Below, piece by piece: positions 18,301 through 25,382 of a stretch of DNA of 44,342 bases. The notes under the pieces were generated by a model that was given only the letters and a program-made list of their open reading frames with translations, had not been told where the DNA came from and did not search any database. The DNA is from Caldifarciminota bacterium (GTDB taxonomy: Bacteria > Hydrothermota > Hydrothermia > LBFQ01 > DSFT01). The position numbers were made by a program, and so were the translations under genes. The stretch lies in assembly GCA_025060695.1 (NCBI GenBank), contig JANXBH010000014.1, positions 1-44,342 of the forward strand, in the 5' to 3' direction. Within the stretch, counting starts at the first letter, position 1; each line of letters opens with the position of its first letter.

Positions 18301-18591
18301 AGGAGATACCGTTCTATCAGCCTCTACTACTAAGTTTTTAAGAGTAAACGGACTATATCCTGTAAATTCTACCTTTAGCGTATAAGTTCCAGGTGGGACT
18401 CTTAATAGAACAAATTCCCCATTTTCATCAGTATAAGTTCCAATTCCGATTTCCTCAAGATATACGGCAGCGGCAACGATGGGTTGTCCACTTTTCGCAT
18501 CTACAACCTTACCTGTTATCTTTCCATACTGGGCATATGCAACACCCCATAAACCAAGTACAAAGATTAGCAACTTTGTAAGTTGCTTCAT
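15334..18591 (-). CDS. TonB-dependent outer-membrane receptor with N-terminal carboxypeptidase-regulatory-like domain
   Basis: About 1085 residues. After a signal (MKQLTKLLIFVLGLWGVAYA) comes a CarboxypepD_reg-like domain (GKITGKVVDAKSGQPI to VVEAD), then a plug domain (QALQLQAGVRRYGGFLQIRG, VNKGGFGAEFGNAASGVVEV) and a long beta barrel ending PRNVEIGIEINWRR. It takes up a large ligand using energy from the adjacent ExbB/ExbD/TonB system. The start at 18591 is chosen because GGAGG lies 8 bases upstream; the longer frame from 18612 has no signal or SD support. It heads the operon that includes PorV and the secreted proteins. The ligand is unknown. Confidence 0.88.
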   Translation of the reverse strand: MKQLTKLLIFVLGLWGVAYAQYGKITGKVVDAKSGQPIVAAAVYLEEIGIGTYTDENGEFVLLRVPPGTYTLKVEFTGYSPFTLKNLVVEADRTVSPPGGIIKLQETGVVLQEQVVIAREPVVKKDITASVDKIRSEKLQSLPVANVEQALQLQAGVRRYGGFLQIRGGRVGEVAYVVDGADLRDPYNNARTPNLPLSSISEVSVNKGGFGAEFGNAASGVVEVVTKEGTDKYEFQLRARTSNYSALNNIYLGSYAFGRGLANFLSSSEGDIYAKYLSKRYLGSLYDEIYAYEILRHKVYNKMNFKSEDPLFEYLKPYYTDGMPFGENYYNMKPNLNRFEFSASGPIVKKYLRFSGSIDIQSGNGRFHRLNKGESPTMSTKYNQFNYQLKLTSFITQRFKLFGTTVGTNSLNSYWHPEWRLAPSHFTSGIKFDYKGYILGFNYLWSPKTYFELRAGRYYTNITSNIFEDINVNGIDDFADRDSDGYIEIDTSALLYKLSVGSETYTYGERCIDLINEIKVNPNFSESTGIPNVLEVKSFWWNSLILRCYPQDRRNITLVTGITQTGDTITTTLEDPRVNQPGFKRLFLLSNLKLPTPSGYDRSSFWWVRNYTDQIRFDYVAQDFFNLKNHEVKVGFEYRNIRLRQDDWDFASGTNLYPDIVDANPKSYAFYVRDKIEFEGLIANVGLRFDYFDPNAYIPADFDVPIKEEYYSIINTITPDALDGAFTWDRGYGIRRDTLIMYNPVKVKPTYYISPRIGISHPISENDVLHFTYGHYFQVPQLVRLYMNQWWIAQGAYPIMGNPSLKPEKTISYELGIRHAFNPYSFIDITGYYKDIYDLIQTKSYYIHFIRNGVKERQAKWYTVYVNEDYASVRGLEIQLSKQLGGFLPFLFFDLNYTFQVARGSNSSPNANYLNNYYGIAPGYTQEYYLDWDQRHGVVLNIGLNVPLSNNNVWLSGFGGSLIYTYGTAQPYSPQLRSPRDVLELTNSLRFYGQNNVDLNLFKLYNVLGADIRFFANIYNLLNDKELITYSDLDYWSAFGPNSTYCQNNQPECQGLSAAEGQTRDISVYNAPRNVEIGIEINWRR

Positions 18592-18615
18592 TTTTATAAC
18601 CTCCATTAGCAAAAC

Positions 18616-18627
18616 TTAAATTTTAAA
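18616..18627 (-). promoter_or_regulatory. Promoter-like motif of the TonB receptor operon
   Basis: On the minus strand GCTTTAAAATTTAAG. Here TAAAAT is 28 bases from the ATG, leaving room for a short leader with a GGAGG site, unlike the leaderless cases. Confidence 0.45.
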
Positions 18628-18635
18628 GCACATTA

Positions 18636-19337
18636 TCATTTTATAACAAAGTTAAAGGGTATTATAACTTTTACTTTTACCCTTCTATCTTTCATCATTG
18701 CAGGAGAAAATTTATACTGATAAGCAGCTTTTAAGGCGGATTCATTAAATATACTATTCGTAGAGCTAAGTATCTCTGCTTTTATTACATTCCCTTCCTC
18801 GTCAAGAATAGCGCTAATTACTACCCTACCTTCCATACCAGCCTTTTTAGCAAGCTCAGGATATACTGGATTTACTACTTTTATGGGTTTTGGTTTTACC
18901 TCAACTTTAAAAAATTCATAAACCTCATCTGCCGGTATTACAGATGGTAAAGAAATATCCTCCACTTCCTTTGGAATATCAATTTCACTGCGAATATTCT
19001 CAATTTGATTAGTGGAAAGTACTTGAGATTCATTGTCTTGTACTTTAGATGGGACGTCCTTCTGCTGCTCTTGTTTTGCTACAATTTTTATATTCAAAAC
19101 TGGCCTTATAGGTGGAGGTTCCTCTTCTATTCTTTGAATTACAGGTGCGAATGAAACAATAACGGGTTTTGGGACAGGAGGTGGGTTATAAGTACCAAAA
19201 TCTATTTTCCTTATAGAAAAAAATAGAAAACCTACAATACCAAAAGCTAAAATTATAGCAAAGAATAAATTTTGCACATAACTTTGTTCTAATTCCTTAC
19301 CCTTATAAACGTAGCTCTTGCTTGACCTTACCGCCAT
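18636..19337 (-). CDS. tonB: TonB energy-transducing protein
   Basis: A 233-residue protein with an N-terminal transmembrane helix (about 23-42), a Pro/Glu-rich periplasmic spacer containing PPPVPKPV and EEEPPPIRPV, and a C-terminal TonB domain (about 150-233: KVVNPVYPELAKKAGMEGRV, VIKAEILSSTNSIFNESALKAA, VIIPFNFVIK). It couples the ExbB/ExbD motor to outer-membrane receptors. The gene follows exbD by 1 base and is last in the exb operon, with the TonB-dependent receptor next on the same strand. Confidence 0.93.
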   Translation of the reverse strand: MAVRSSKSYVYKGKELEQSYVQNLFFAIILAFGIVGFLFFSIRKIDFGTYNPPPVPKPVIVSFAPVIQRIEEEPPPIRPVLNIKIVAKQEQQKDVPSKVQDNESQVLSTNQIENIRSEIDIPKEVEDISLPSVIPADEVYEFFKVEVKPKPIKVVNPVYPELAKKAGMEGRVVISAILDEEGNVIKAEILSSTNSIFNESALKAAYQYKFSPAMMKDRRVKVKVIIPFNFVIK

Positions 19338-19338
19338 A

Positions 19339-19746
19339 TTATCCTCCTGTTACTAAGGCCACTTTAGTAATACCTATGGACCTTAACTTATCTATAATAT
19401 CTATTATAGTATTAACACTTACATTTTTGTCCGCTCTTATTAAAATAGTAATATCACCCTTGGAGTTTTTTGAGTAAATATTCTTTATGTCGTCTATTGA
19501 ATTTATTCTAAAGCCTTTTGCGTAAATTTCATGATTTGAGTAGATATATATAGTTGAAATATTCTTCTGACCCACAATCTTATAGCTCGATACAGAATTA
19601 GGTAAAACTACACTTTTTGTCTTTACTGTTTTTTCAAACCTTACTAAAAATACCATGAATATAACCATTATCAAAGCCAAATTTGCAAGTGAAATCAGAG
19701 GAATCGCTAAAACACTCTTCCTAATAACTCTTATTCTTACAGCCAT
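19339..19746 (-). CDS. exbD: ExbD/TolR-family protein, second copy, lacking the membrane aspartate
   Basis: A 135-residue protein with one transmembrane helix and the periplasmic ExbD fold; DITILIRADKNVSVNTIIDI and ITKVALV match the conserved ExbD C-terminus. In characterised ExbD the helix begins with a PFIDV-type motif whose Asp carries protons. Here the matching segment is PLISLANLALIMVIFMV, with Ser or Ala in place of Asp and an Asn nearby. The gene starts at the last base of the preceding exbD-like gene and runs straight into tonB. It is clearly part of the motor, but the usual proton site is absent. Confidence 0.85.
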   Translation of the reverse strand: MAVRIRVIRKSVLAIPLISLANLALIMVIFMVFLVRFEKTVKTKSVVLPNSVSSYKIVGQKNISTIYIYSNHEIYAKGFRINSIDDIKNIYSKNSKGDITILIRADKNVSVNTIIDIIDKLRSIGITKVALVTGG

Positions 19747-20168
19747 TATCTCTTTATAACCCCTATATATAGCTTAGGAGACAAATTTAAGTTTTTATAT
19801 GTCTCATTAACCATATCAAAAGACTTTATAAGATACTCATAAGTAGCACTTTGATGAATTATCAAGTAAATGCTTCTTGTGGTATCTTCTATTATATATT
19901 TTTCAAGGATTTGTCTAACTTCATCGTATCTTACTGGTTGGTCCTCTACAAACATTTCACCCTTATCATTAACAGAGAATCTAATGTAATTAGCTATAAA
20001 CTGAGTATTTTCTTCACTGTGTTGCGGGAATGAAAATAATATTCCTTTTTCTTTCTTTGGAATACTCAAAGCGAAAAATGAAAGAATTATAAAAGATATA
20101 CTTGCTATCGATAAAGAAACAAAATCAAAATTGTAGTCCACTTTTCTTCTCTCTTTAAAAATCTTCAT
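19746..20168 (-). CDS. ExbD-like protein, first copy, divergent and lacking the membrane aspartate
   Basis: A 140-residue protein with a basic N-terminus (MKIFKERRKVDYNFD), one transmembrane helix (about 16-35, VSLSIASISFIILSFFAL) and a periplasmic domain with ExbD-like strands (NDKGEMFVEDQPV, SIYLIIHQSATYEYLIKSFDMV). There is no Asp or Glu inside the helix; the nearest is Asp15 before it. Position between exbB and the second exbD supports the assignment better than similarity alone. It overlaps exbB by 4 bases. It may form a heteromeric pair with the second copy. Confidence 0.72.
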   Translation of the reverse strand: MKIFKERRKVDYNFDFVSLSIASISFIILSFFALSIPKKEKGILFSFPQHSEENTQFIANYIRFSVNDKGEMFVEDQPVRYDEVRQILEKYIIEDTTRSIYLIIHQSATYEYLIKSFDMVNETYKNLNLSPKLYIGVIKR

Positions 20169-20785
20169 GCAACAATAATGCCTTTTTCAAGAAGATATTC
20201 AACGAGGGCATTTGAAGCTTCCTCTATTTGTCTTTGATAAACATTTATCCTATTTGTAAATATAGCATAAAATAGAGCAGCTGGTGCTGCAATTATAAAA
20301 CCAGCCCCTGTCGCAATTAAAGCTTCACTTATTCCACCTGCAACAAGTTCTGGTTCAACCTCACCAGTTATACGAATAGTATTAAAAGCTTTCATTAAAC
20401 CTATAATAGTTCCTATAAATCCCAAAAGAGGAGCTATGGTTGTTATGGAAGAAAGATAAATCATGTTTCTATCAAGGAAAGCTAATTCACTCACAGCCTT
20501 TCTCACCATTGCATCTTCAAAGGCAACTTTACCCTGATGAACTTTTTCTAATCCTGCTGCCAAAACCTTTGCAAGTGGTGAGGGATTATCATACAAGTAG
20601 TCTAATGCTTCCTTTAAACCTTGTTCTTCTATTATATCTATAACTTTTTGGACGAGCTTTAGAGGATTTGCACTAGCTAACATATAAAGGGTTATAAACC
20701 TTTCAAGGATAATTGCTATTGCAATAATAGCAAGGGCTAAAAGCCCCCACATCACAAAGCCACCTTTTTGAAAAATTTCAAGCAT
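20165..20785 (-). CDS. exbB: ExbB/TolQ-family proton channel protein
   Basis: About 206 residues with three transmembrane helices and the MotA/TolQ/ExbB core: LSSITTIAPLLGFIGTIIGL, MKAF, then GGISEALIATGAGFIIAAPA and LFYAIFTNRI. The Thr residues lining the channel in characterised ExbB appear kept (GFIGT and EALIAT). The start is set at 20785. A longer frame to 20953 runs antisense through tRNA-Ala and gives the LNPRPPECHSGALPTELPP-type artefact. The ATG follows a TTTAAAATTTTAAA motif with no SD site, so it is the first gene of exbB-exbD-exbD-tonB. Confidence 0.92.
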   Translation of the reverse strand: MLEIFQKGGFVMWGLLALAIIAIAIILERFITLYMLASANPLKLVQKVIDIIEEQGLKEALDYLYDNPSPLAKVLAAGLEKVHQGKVAFEDAMVRKAVSELAFLDRNMIYLSSITTIAPLLGFIGTIIGLMKAFNTIRITGEVEPELVAGGISEALIATGAGFIIAAPAALFYAIFTNRINVYQRQIEEASNALVEYLLEKGIIVA

Positions 20786-20789
20786 AACT

Positions 20790-20803
20790 TTTAAAATTTT
20801 AAA
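20790..20803 (-). promoter_or_regulatory. Palindromic promoter-like motif of the exb operon
   Basis: Exact TTTAAAATTTTAAA; TAAAAT on the minus strand is 10 bases from the exbB ATG. No SD site is present. Confidence 0.5.
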
Positions 20804-20817
20804 GCCAGTGATTAGCC

Positions 20818-20828
20818 TTAAAATTTTA
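20818..20828 (+). promoter_or_regulatory. Promoter-like motif of tRNA-Ala
   Basis: CCTTAAAATTTTAG, with TAAAAT 17 bases before the mature 5' end of tRNA-Ala. It is the second such palindrome in a 56-base divergent gap. Confidence 0.45.
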
Positions 20829-20841
20829 GAACTTCGTTTTA

Positions 20842-20914
20842 GGGGCGGTAGCTCAGTTGGGAGAGCGCCTGAATGGCATTCAGGAGGTCGGGGGTTCAAA
20901 TCCCCTCCGCTCCA
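20842..20914 (+). tRNA. tRNA-Ala (GGC anticodon)
   Basis: A complete 73-base cloverleaf: acceptor GGGGCGG paired with CCGCTCC including the G3:U70 identity pair of alanine tRNAs, D-arm GCTC/GAGC, anticodon stem CCTGA/TCAGG around loop ATGGCAT (anticodon GGC), T-arm GGGGG/CCCCT with TTCAAAT, discriminator A. CCA is not encoded. A protein start codon follows after only 5 bases. Confidence 0.97.
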
Positions 20915-20919
20915 TATAA

Positions 20920-21474
20920 ATGATTTATAGGAAATTATTTCATTTACTTTCACTACTCCTTATAATTCCAGTTATAATTTTAGATGATAAGTGGAGAATA
21001 ATCTTTTCTATAGTTTTTCTTCTTTTAGTCTTTTTTGTAGATTCCTTAAGACAAAAGCACAAAGGATTTAGACAACTTTTTATGATATTCTTTAAAGGTT
21101 TATTAAAGAGAAATGAACTTAATGAATATACATCCGCGACTTACTTGGCATTTTCGTATGCTATAATAAATTTACTTTTTAGTAAAGAAATAGTGATTTT
21201 CTCACTTTTAATCTTAGCCATATGCGACCCTATAGCATATATATTTGGAAATTACATAAAACCAAATATCACAATTTATAGTAAATCAATTAATGGATTT
21301 ATTGGCTTTCTTCTAAGTGGTATTATTCTCTCTACTTTCTTATTTAGTGAAATAAAACTAACCTCAAAAATATTCGCTGTTTTAGTTAGTGCTATTGTTG
21401 AATTACTTACACCAATAGACGACAATTTAAGTGTTCCCATTGCAAGTTCATTAGTTCTAAAGTTTACAATTTAA
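20920..21474 (+). CDS. Dolichol/phytol-kinase-like membrane protein (CTP-dependent lipid kinase superfamily)
   Basis: A 184-residue polytopic membrane protein. It starts with RKLFHLLSLLL and carries DPIAYIFGNYI and KSINGFIGFLLSG in the middle, ending with ELLTPIDDNLSVPIASSLVL. These are the signatures of the dolichol kinase/phytol kinase/CDP-archaeol-type superfamily, which phosphorylates polyprenols or similar lipids in the membrane. It is a little shorter than most members. The start codon lies 5 bases after tRNA-Ala with no SD; the RKLFH motif begins at residue 4, so this start is firmly placed. Its exact substrate is not determined. Confidence 0.8.
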   Translation: MIYRKLFHLLSLLLIIPVIILDDKWRIIFSIVFLLLVFFVDSLRQKHKGFRQLFMIFFKGLLKRNELNEYTSATYLAFSYAIINLLFSKEIVIFSLLILAICDPIAYIFGNYIKPNITIYSKSINGFIGFLLSGIILSTFLFSEIKLTSKIFAVLVSAIVELLTPIDDNLSVPIASSLVLKFTI

Positions 21475-21491
21475 AATAGGAGGTAGAAGCT

Positions 21492-23393
21492 ATGAGCTTA
21501 TTTCTAAGTCTATTGATTTTTAAAATACCAAAAATATATAAAGATGAGAGCTTTATAGGGGCAAAGCGATATGAAACTGAACTAAACTACGAAAAAGCAA
21601 AGCAAGAATACCTAAAACTCTCTAAAAAGTATAAAGGTAAAGACTTAGCAATAATATACGAAAATCTTGCGGATTTATACTTCTTTTACTACTACCCAGA
21701 TAGTAATAAACTCGCATTAGATTATATCATTAAAGCACATAAGTTAGATAAGAAAAATGACAGAATTTTATACAAAGTTGCACTATATTACGAAGCAGTA
21801 GAAAATTATAAAGAAGCATCAAAATACTATGAGGAATTAGCAATTAAATTTCAAAAGAGTGAATTTTTTAATGATGCAATGAATGGAGTAGAAAGAATAT
21901 TTCCTAAAAATTACAAAGATGAATTAGCTGCAAAGTATAATAATGAAGAATACATAACACTTATGGAATTAGAAAAAGAAATTGAAAACCAGCCGGTATT
22001 TTTAAGGTCAAAGTATGAAACTTATGATGGTAAAAAAGAATTGATAAATCAAATAATAGAAAATAGACTACTATTGAAAAAGGCGTTAAGTGAAGGTTAT
22101 CATTTATCAAGACAATTTAGAGAAAAACTATATGAAGCCTTAAAAGATGAATTTGCAAGAGTATACTACACAAAATATATTGTAGAAAAAATAAAAGTTG
22201 ATTCAAATGAAGTGAAACAATTTTATGAAAAAAATAAGCAAAACTATAGAATATGGGGATTTGTTAATTTAAAACTATTAAAATGGGACGATACTCTAAA
22301 TTTACCGAACGACAGCATATTTGATAGTCTATCAAAAATAATGACTTTTTATGAAAACTCACCAGATAGTCTTATATATAAATCACTTTCAAAAAGAGAT
22401 ACAGGAAAGATTTTTATAGAAATCATAAAGGATACAACTTATGCAATAAGAATAATTAAAATACAAGAGCCCGGTTATACAAAGCTTGAAGATATATATA
22501 CCTCTATAGAAAGCAATTTAAAGTTTGAGAAAGAAAGAAAAACTTGGGAAGCATTATTAGATAGTATTCTAATTAGATACGGTTTTAATACAATAAACAA
22601 AGATACTGCAAGCAAGGAAATACCTGAAACACTCGCAGTAATAGAAGCTTTTAATACATACATTACCAAAAGTGATTATCAAAATTATCTAAATAAAGTT
22701 CCAGTTATATACAGAAAGGCATACTCAACAAAAGAAGGAGCTTACGAACTAATCAAAATATATACACAAAGAGAACTATTATTTAGAGATGCTATTGTAT
22801 ATACGAGAATATTCACAATCTCGGATGGATATACCACATTTAAGAGAAATTTTGAAAACCTATTAATAAATGAACTAAAGGATGAGATTTTAAGAGATAT
22901 TTCAGTATCACAGGAAGAAATAAAAAATTATTACCAAGAAAATAGAGAAAAATTATTTAGAATTCCTGCAAATGCAAAAATTAGAAAGTTAACTTTAGAT
23001 AATGAGAAGGAAGCAAGAAGAATTTTTAACTTAATATCTAAAAATCCACAAAAGTTTGATTCTTTAGCAAAAATATATGCAAAAGAGCAAGAAGAGAAGC
23101 AATTTGGAGGTTTGATGTTTGTTAATGAATTTGATACTTCACTATTTAATCAGATTAAAAACTTAAAAATTGGAAAACCTAATTTAATAAAAAGGGATAA
23201 AGAATGGATGATTGTAAGTGTTCAAGAACTTAACCCTGCAAGGTACAGAGAACTAAGTGAAGTTGAAGAACAAATTAGACAATTACTATTAAACAATAAA
23301 AAGGAAGAAGCATGGAATAATTATAGAGAAAAATTGAAAGAAGAGGCGAAAATTCAAATACTTATAAAGGAGGAAAATAAAGAAGGCGGATAA
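21492..23393 (+). CDS. TPR protein with PpiC/SurA-type peptidyl-prolyl isomerase domain
   Basis: A 633-residue protein. The N-terminal part (about 20-155) contains TPR-like repeats (YEKAKQEYLKLSKKYKGKD, ALDYIIKAHKLDKKNDRILY, YKEASKYYEELAIKFQKSE). A SurA-like helical chaperone region follows, with VKQFYEKNKQNYRI as a typical pre-parvulin linker. A second linker (IKNYYQENREKLFRIPANA) leads into a parvulin-like domain containing FDSLAKIYAKEQEEKQFGGL. It probably assists folding of envelope or secreted proteins. The signal is short and non-basic at the start (MSLFLSLLIFKIPKIYKD). SD site GGAGG is 8 bases before the ATG. Confidence 0.8.
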   Translation: MSLFLSLLIFKIPKIYKDESFIGAKRYETELNYEKAKQEYLKLSKKYKGKDLAIIYENLADLYFFYYYPDSNKLALDYIIKAHKLDKKNDRILYKVALYYEAVENYKEASKYYEELAIKFQKSEFFNDAMNGVERIFPKNYKDELAAKYNNEEYITLMELEKEIENQPVFLRSKYETYDGKKELINQIIENRLLLKKALSEGYHLSRQFREKLYEALKDEFARVYYTKYIVEKIKVDSNEVKQFYEKNKQNYRIWGFVNLKLLKWDDTLNLPNDSIFDSLSKIMTFYENSPDSLIYKSLSKRDTGKIFIEIIKDTTYAIRIIKIQEPGYTKLEDIYTSIESNLKFEKERKTWEALLDSILIRYGFNTINKDTASKEIPETLAVIEAFNTYITKSDYQNYLNKVPVIYRKAYSTKEGAYELIKIYTQRELLFRDAIVYTRIFTISDGYTTFKRNFENLLINELKDEILRDISVSQEEIKNYYQENREKLFRIPANAKIRKLTLDNEKEARRIFNLISKNPQKFDSLAKIYAKEQEEKQFGGLMFVNEFDTSLFNQIKNLKIGKPNLIKRDKEWMIVSVQELNPARYRELSEVEEQIRQLLLNNKKEEAWNNYREKLKEEAKIQILIKEENKEGG

Positions 23394-25382
23394 ATGCTCC
23401 CATTTTTATATTGGACAAACCTTAGTGGAGTTTACGACGGAATTATTTTTAAAGATACTATTTACCTTGCAACTTTTGGAGGAATACTTGTTTTAAATAA
23501 AAATTTAGATAGCATAATAACATATAAGTTTTCAGAAGGTACAAATTCTAATATTATTGTTTCAGTTGACACATTTAAAGGTAAAATTTACTATTTAACG
23601 AAAAATAAAGGATTTGGATATATAGAAAATGGTAAAGCTGTTCATTTCCCTATAAGCAAATTACCAAGAAGTAATTTAAGTAATGCGAAAGGACTATTTC
23701 CTTATAAGGACTATCTTTTTATATATGGCTACAATTGGATTTTATATATGGTAGGAAATTCAATAAAGACAATAGAGCCAGATGTTTATAATATAAAACC
23801 ACGAATAGGCTCAGTATTTGTATATAATGATACGGTATACATTGGGGATAGCTCGGGCTATTTAAAGACACATATTAACTTCGTGGATATTCCTGCAAGT
23901 TTTCAAAGGGTAAATTTACCAAGAATAAACTATATTGGAATGTATAATGGAGAAATTATTTTTGCGACGGATAAAGGAATTTACGATAAGTTAGGCAACT
24001 CAATAGTAAGTGGTTTTTCAGTTATTTACTTTGAAAAATTCAAAGATACACTATTTATTTCCGCAAGAAATCAAGGAAATGTTGAAGTTTATGGTTTGGG
24101 AAATCTAAAGAAATACTATAACGGTATAGTGGTTGACGAACCAAACTACAAATATACTTATTTTCTAATAAGTTTAGATACTATGCTACTTGTTTCTACA
24201 TTTCACCATAGCTCACTTTCAATCTATATTGATAATGTTGCTTTTGGTATATATACCTATCCAAATTACAAAAACTACAAATTTGGACTTCCATTTAATT
24301 ATATTTCAAATACGTATACTCTGAATGACTATATATTCCTTTTTACTCACACGGATTATGACTATATACCCCAAAATTTGAATCATGCAATTTTTATTCC
24401 GAGCAAAAATAAAATTATTGAACTTGGAGATAGTGTATATAGAATTACAGAACCTATTAAAATTAGTGATACTCTTATTGGAGTTTCCTCATTTTTCTCT
24501 TATTTTTTAGTAGATACTTCTTTAAGTGTAAGATTTTGCGTAGCGGTTCCTATATTTCCAGTAGATCCAACTAAGGCATTTACAAGTTTAGCATTATACA
24601 AGGATACTATTTATATTGGAAGTTATAATGGAGAAGTTTATAAAGTAGATAAAAATTGCAATAGTTTTTCAATAAGTCCATATAGTTATAGTGTTTCAAC
24701 CACTTCTGATATTGAAAGTAATGGAAATTTAATTGCTGTAGGCGGAAATGGAGGCATAGCTATATTCCAAAATGGAAATCTTATATATAAGAATTCCTCA
24801 ATTATTCCAATAACGATAGAAACCTATAATGATAAGTTTATTATAGGGACGACCAGTGGTATTTATATATACGAGCAAGACTTAAGAAAACTAAACACAT
24901 TTCCTGATAAGGCAATAACGGACATAGTAGTAGATAAAGTAAATAATACTCTTTTTGTGCTTTCTGAAGATGGACTATATAGGTTAAATGAGAATTATGA
25001 AATTATTGAGAACTACAGAATAGCAGGAATAACTTATTTACAAGCTACCAATTTTCCAATACTTCATACTCTTTCAATTTATAAGGATAGTATACTGCTT
25101 GTAGGTTCAAGTGAAGGTGTAGGTTTAATTAGAATAGCAAGCTTAAGTGAAGGAAGTTTAATTGTATATCCCAATCCTGCAAGAGAATATATTAAAATCA
25201 AAAATCTAAAAGGTAATTTTGAATATGAATTATTTATATTGACGATGTCAGGGAAAAAAGTAAAAAATATGAAAGTAAAAACTGATGCAAATGGAGAGAT
25301 GAGAATTAACATTAATGATTTAGAACGTGGTCTTTATATCTTGAGAATTTCAAGCAAAAGTATAAAATTTTTAAAAGATTAA
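23394..25382 (+). CDS. Secreted beta-propeller protein with a T9SS sorting domain
   Basis: A 662-residue protein made of repeated strands with motifs such as DTIYLATFGGILVLN, DTVYIGDSSGYL, DTIYIGSYNGEVYKV, NGNLIAVGGNGGIAIF and KFIIGTTSGIYIYE, as in regulator-type or PQQ-like beta-propellers. The last 80 or so residues begin VYPNPAREYIKIKN and end LERGLYILRISSKSIKFLKD, a type A sorting domain. The N-terminal export signal is extremely short (MLPFLYW, no basic residue). The ATG directly follows the TAA of the upstream PPIase gene, suggesting coupling, and the chaperone may assist this protein. Ligand unknown. It ends immediately beside the end of guaA with no gap. Confidence 0.75.
   Translation: MLPFLYWTNLSGVYDGIIFKDTIYLATFGGILVLNKNLDSIITYKFSEGTNSNIIVSVDTFKGKIYYLTKNKGFGYIENGKAVHFPISKLPRSNLSNAKGLFPYKDYLFIYGYNWILYMVGNSIKTIEPDVYNIKPRIGSVFVYNDTVYIGDSSGYLKTHINFVDIPASFQRVNLPRINYIGMYNGEIIFATDKGIYDKLGNSIVSGFSVIYFEKFKDTLFISARNQGNVEVYGLGNLKKYYNGIVVDEPNYKYTYFLISLDTMLLVSTFHHSSLSIYIDNVAFGIYTYPNYKNYKFGLPFNYISNTYTLNDYIFLFTHTDYDYIPQNLNHAIFIPSKNKIIELGDSVYRITEPIKISDTLIGVSSFFSYFLVDTSLSVRFCVAVPIFPVDPTKAFTSLALYKDTIYIGSYNGEVYKVDKNCNSFSISPYSYSVSTTSDIESNGNLIAVGGNGGIAIFQNGNLIYKNSSIIPITIETYNDKFIIGTTSGIYIYEQDLRKLNTFPDKAITDIVVDKVNNTLFVLSEDGLYRLNENYEIIENYRIAGITYLQATNFPILHTLSIYKDSILLVGSSEGVGLIRIASLSEGSLIVYPNPAREYIKIKNLKGNFEYELFILTMSGKKVKNMKVKTDANGEMRININDLERGLYILRISSKSIKFLKD

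Noticed and set aside
18592-18612. Longer start of the TonB receptor at 18612
   Set aside because: It lacks an SD, and its extra residues precede an already complete signal peptide at 18591.
20786-20841. Possible inverted repeat or attachment site made of two palindromes before tRNA-Ala
   Set aside because: Each copy fits a promoter-like element for its own divergent gene, and no integrase or duplicated tRNA end is nearby.
20786-20953. N-terminal extension of exbB to 20953
   Set aside because: It runs antisense through tRNA-Ala and gives the typical tRNA-antisense peptide; a motif and ATG at 20785 fit the ExbB family start.
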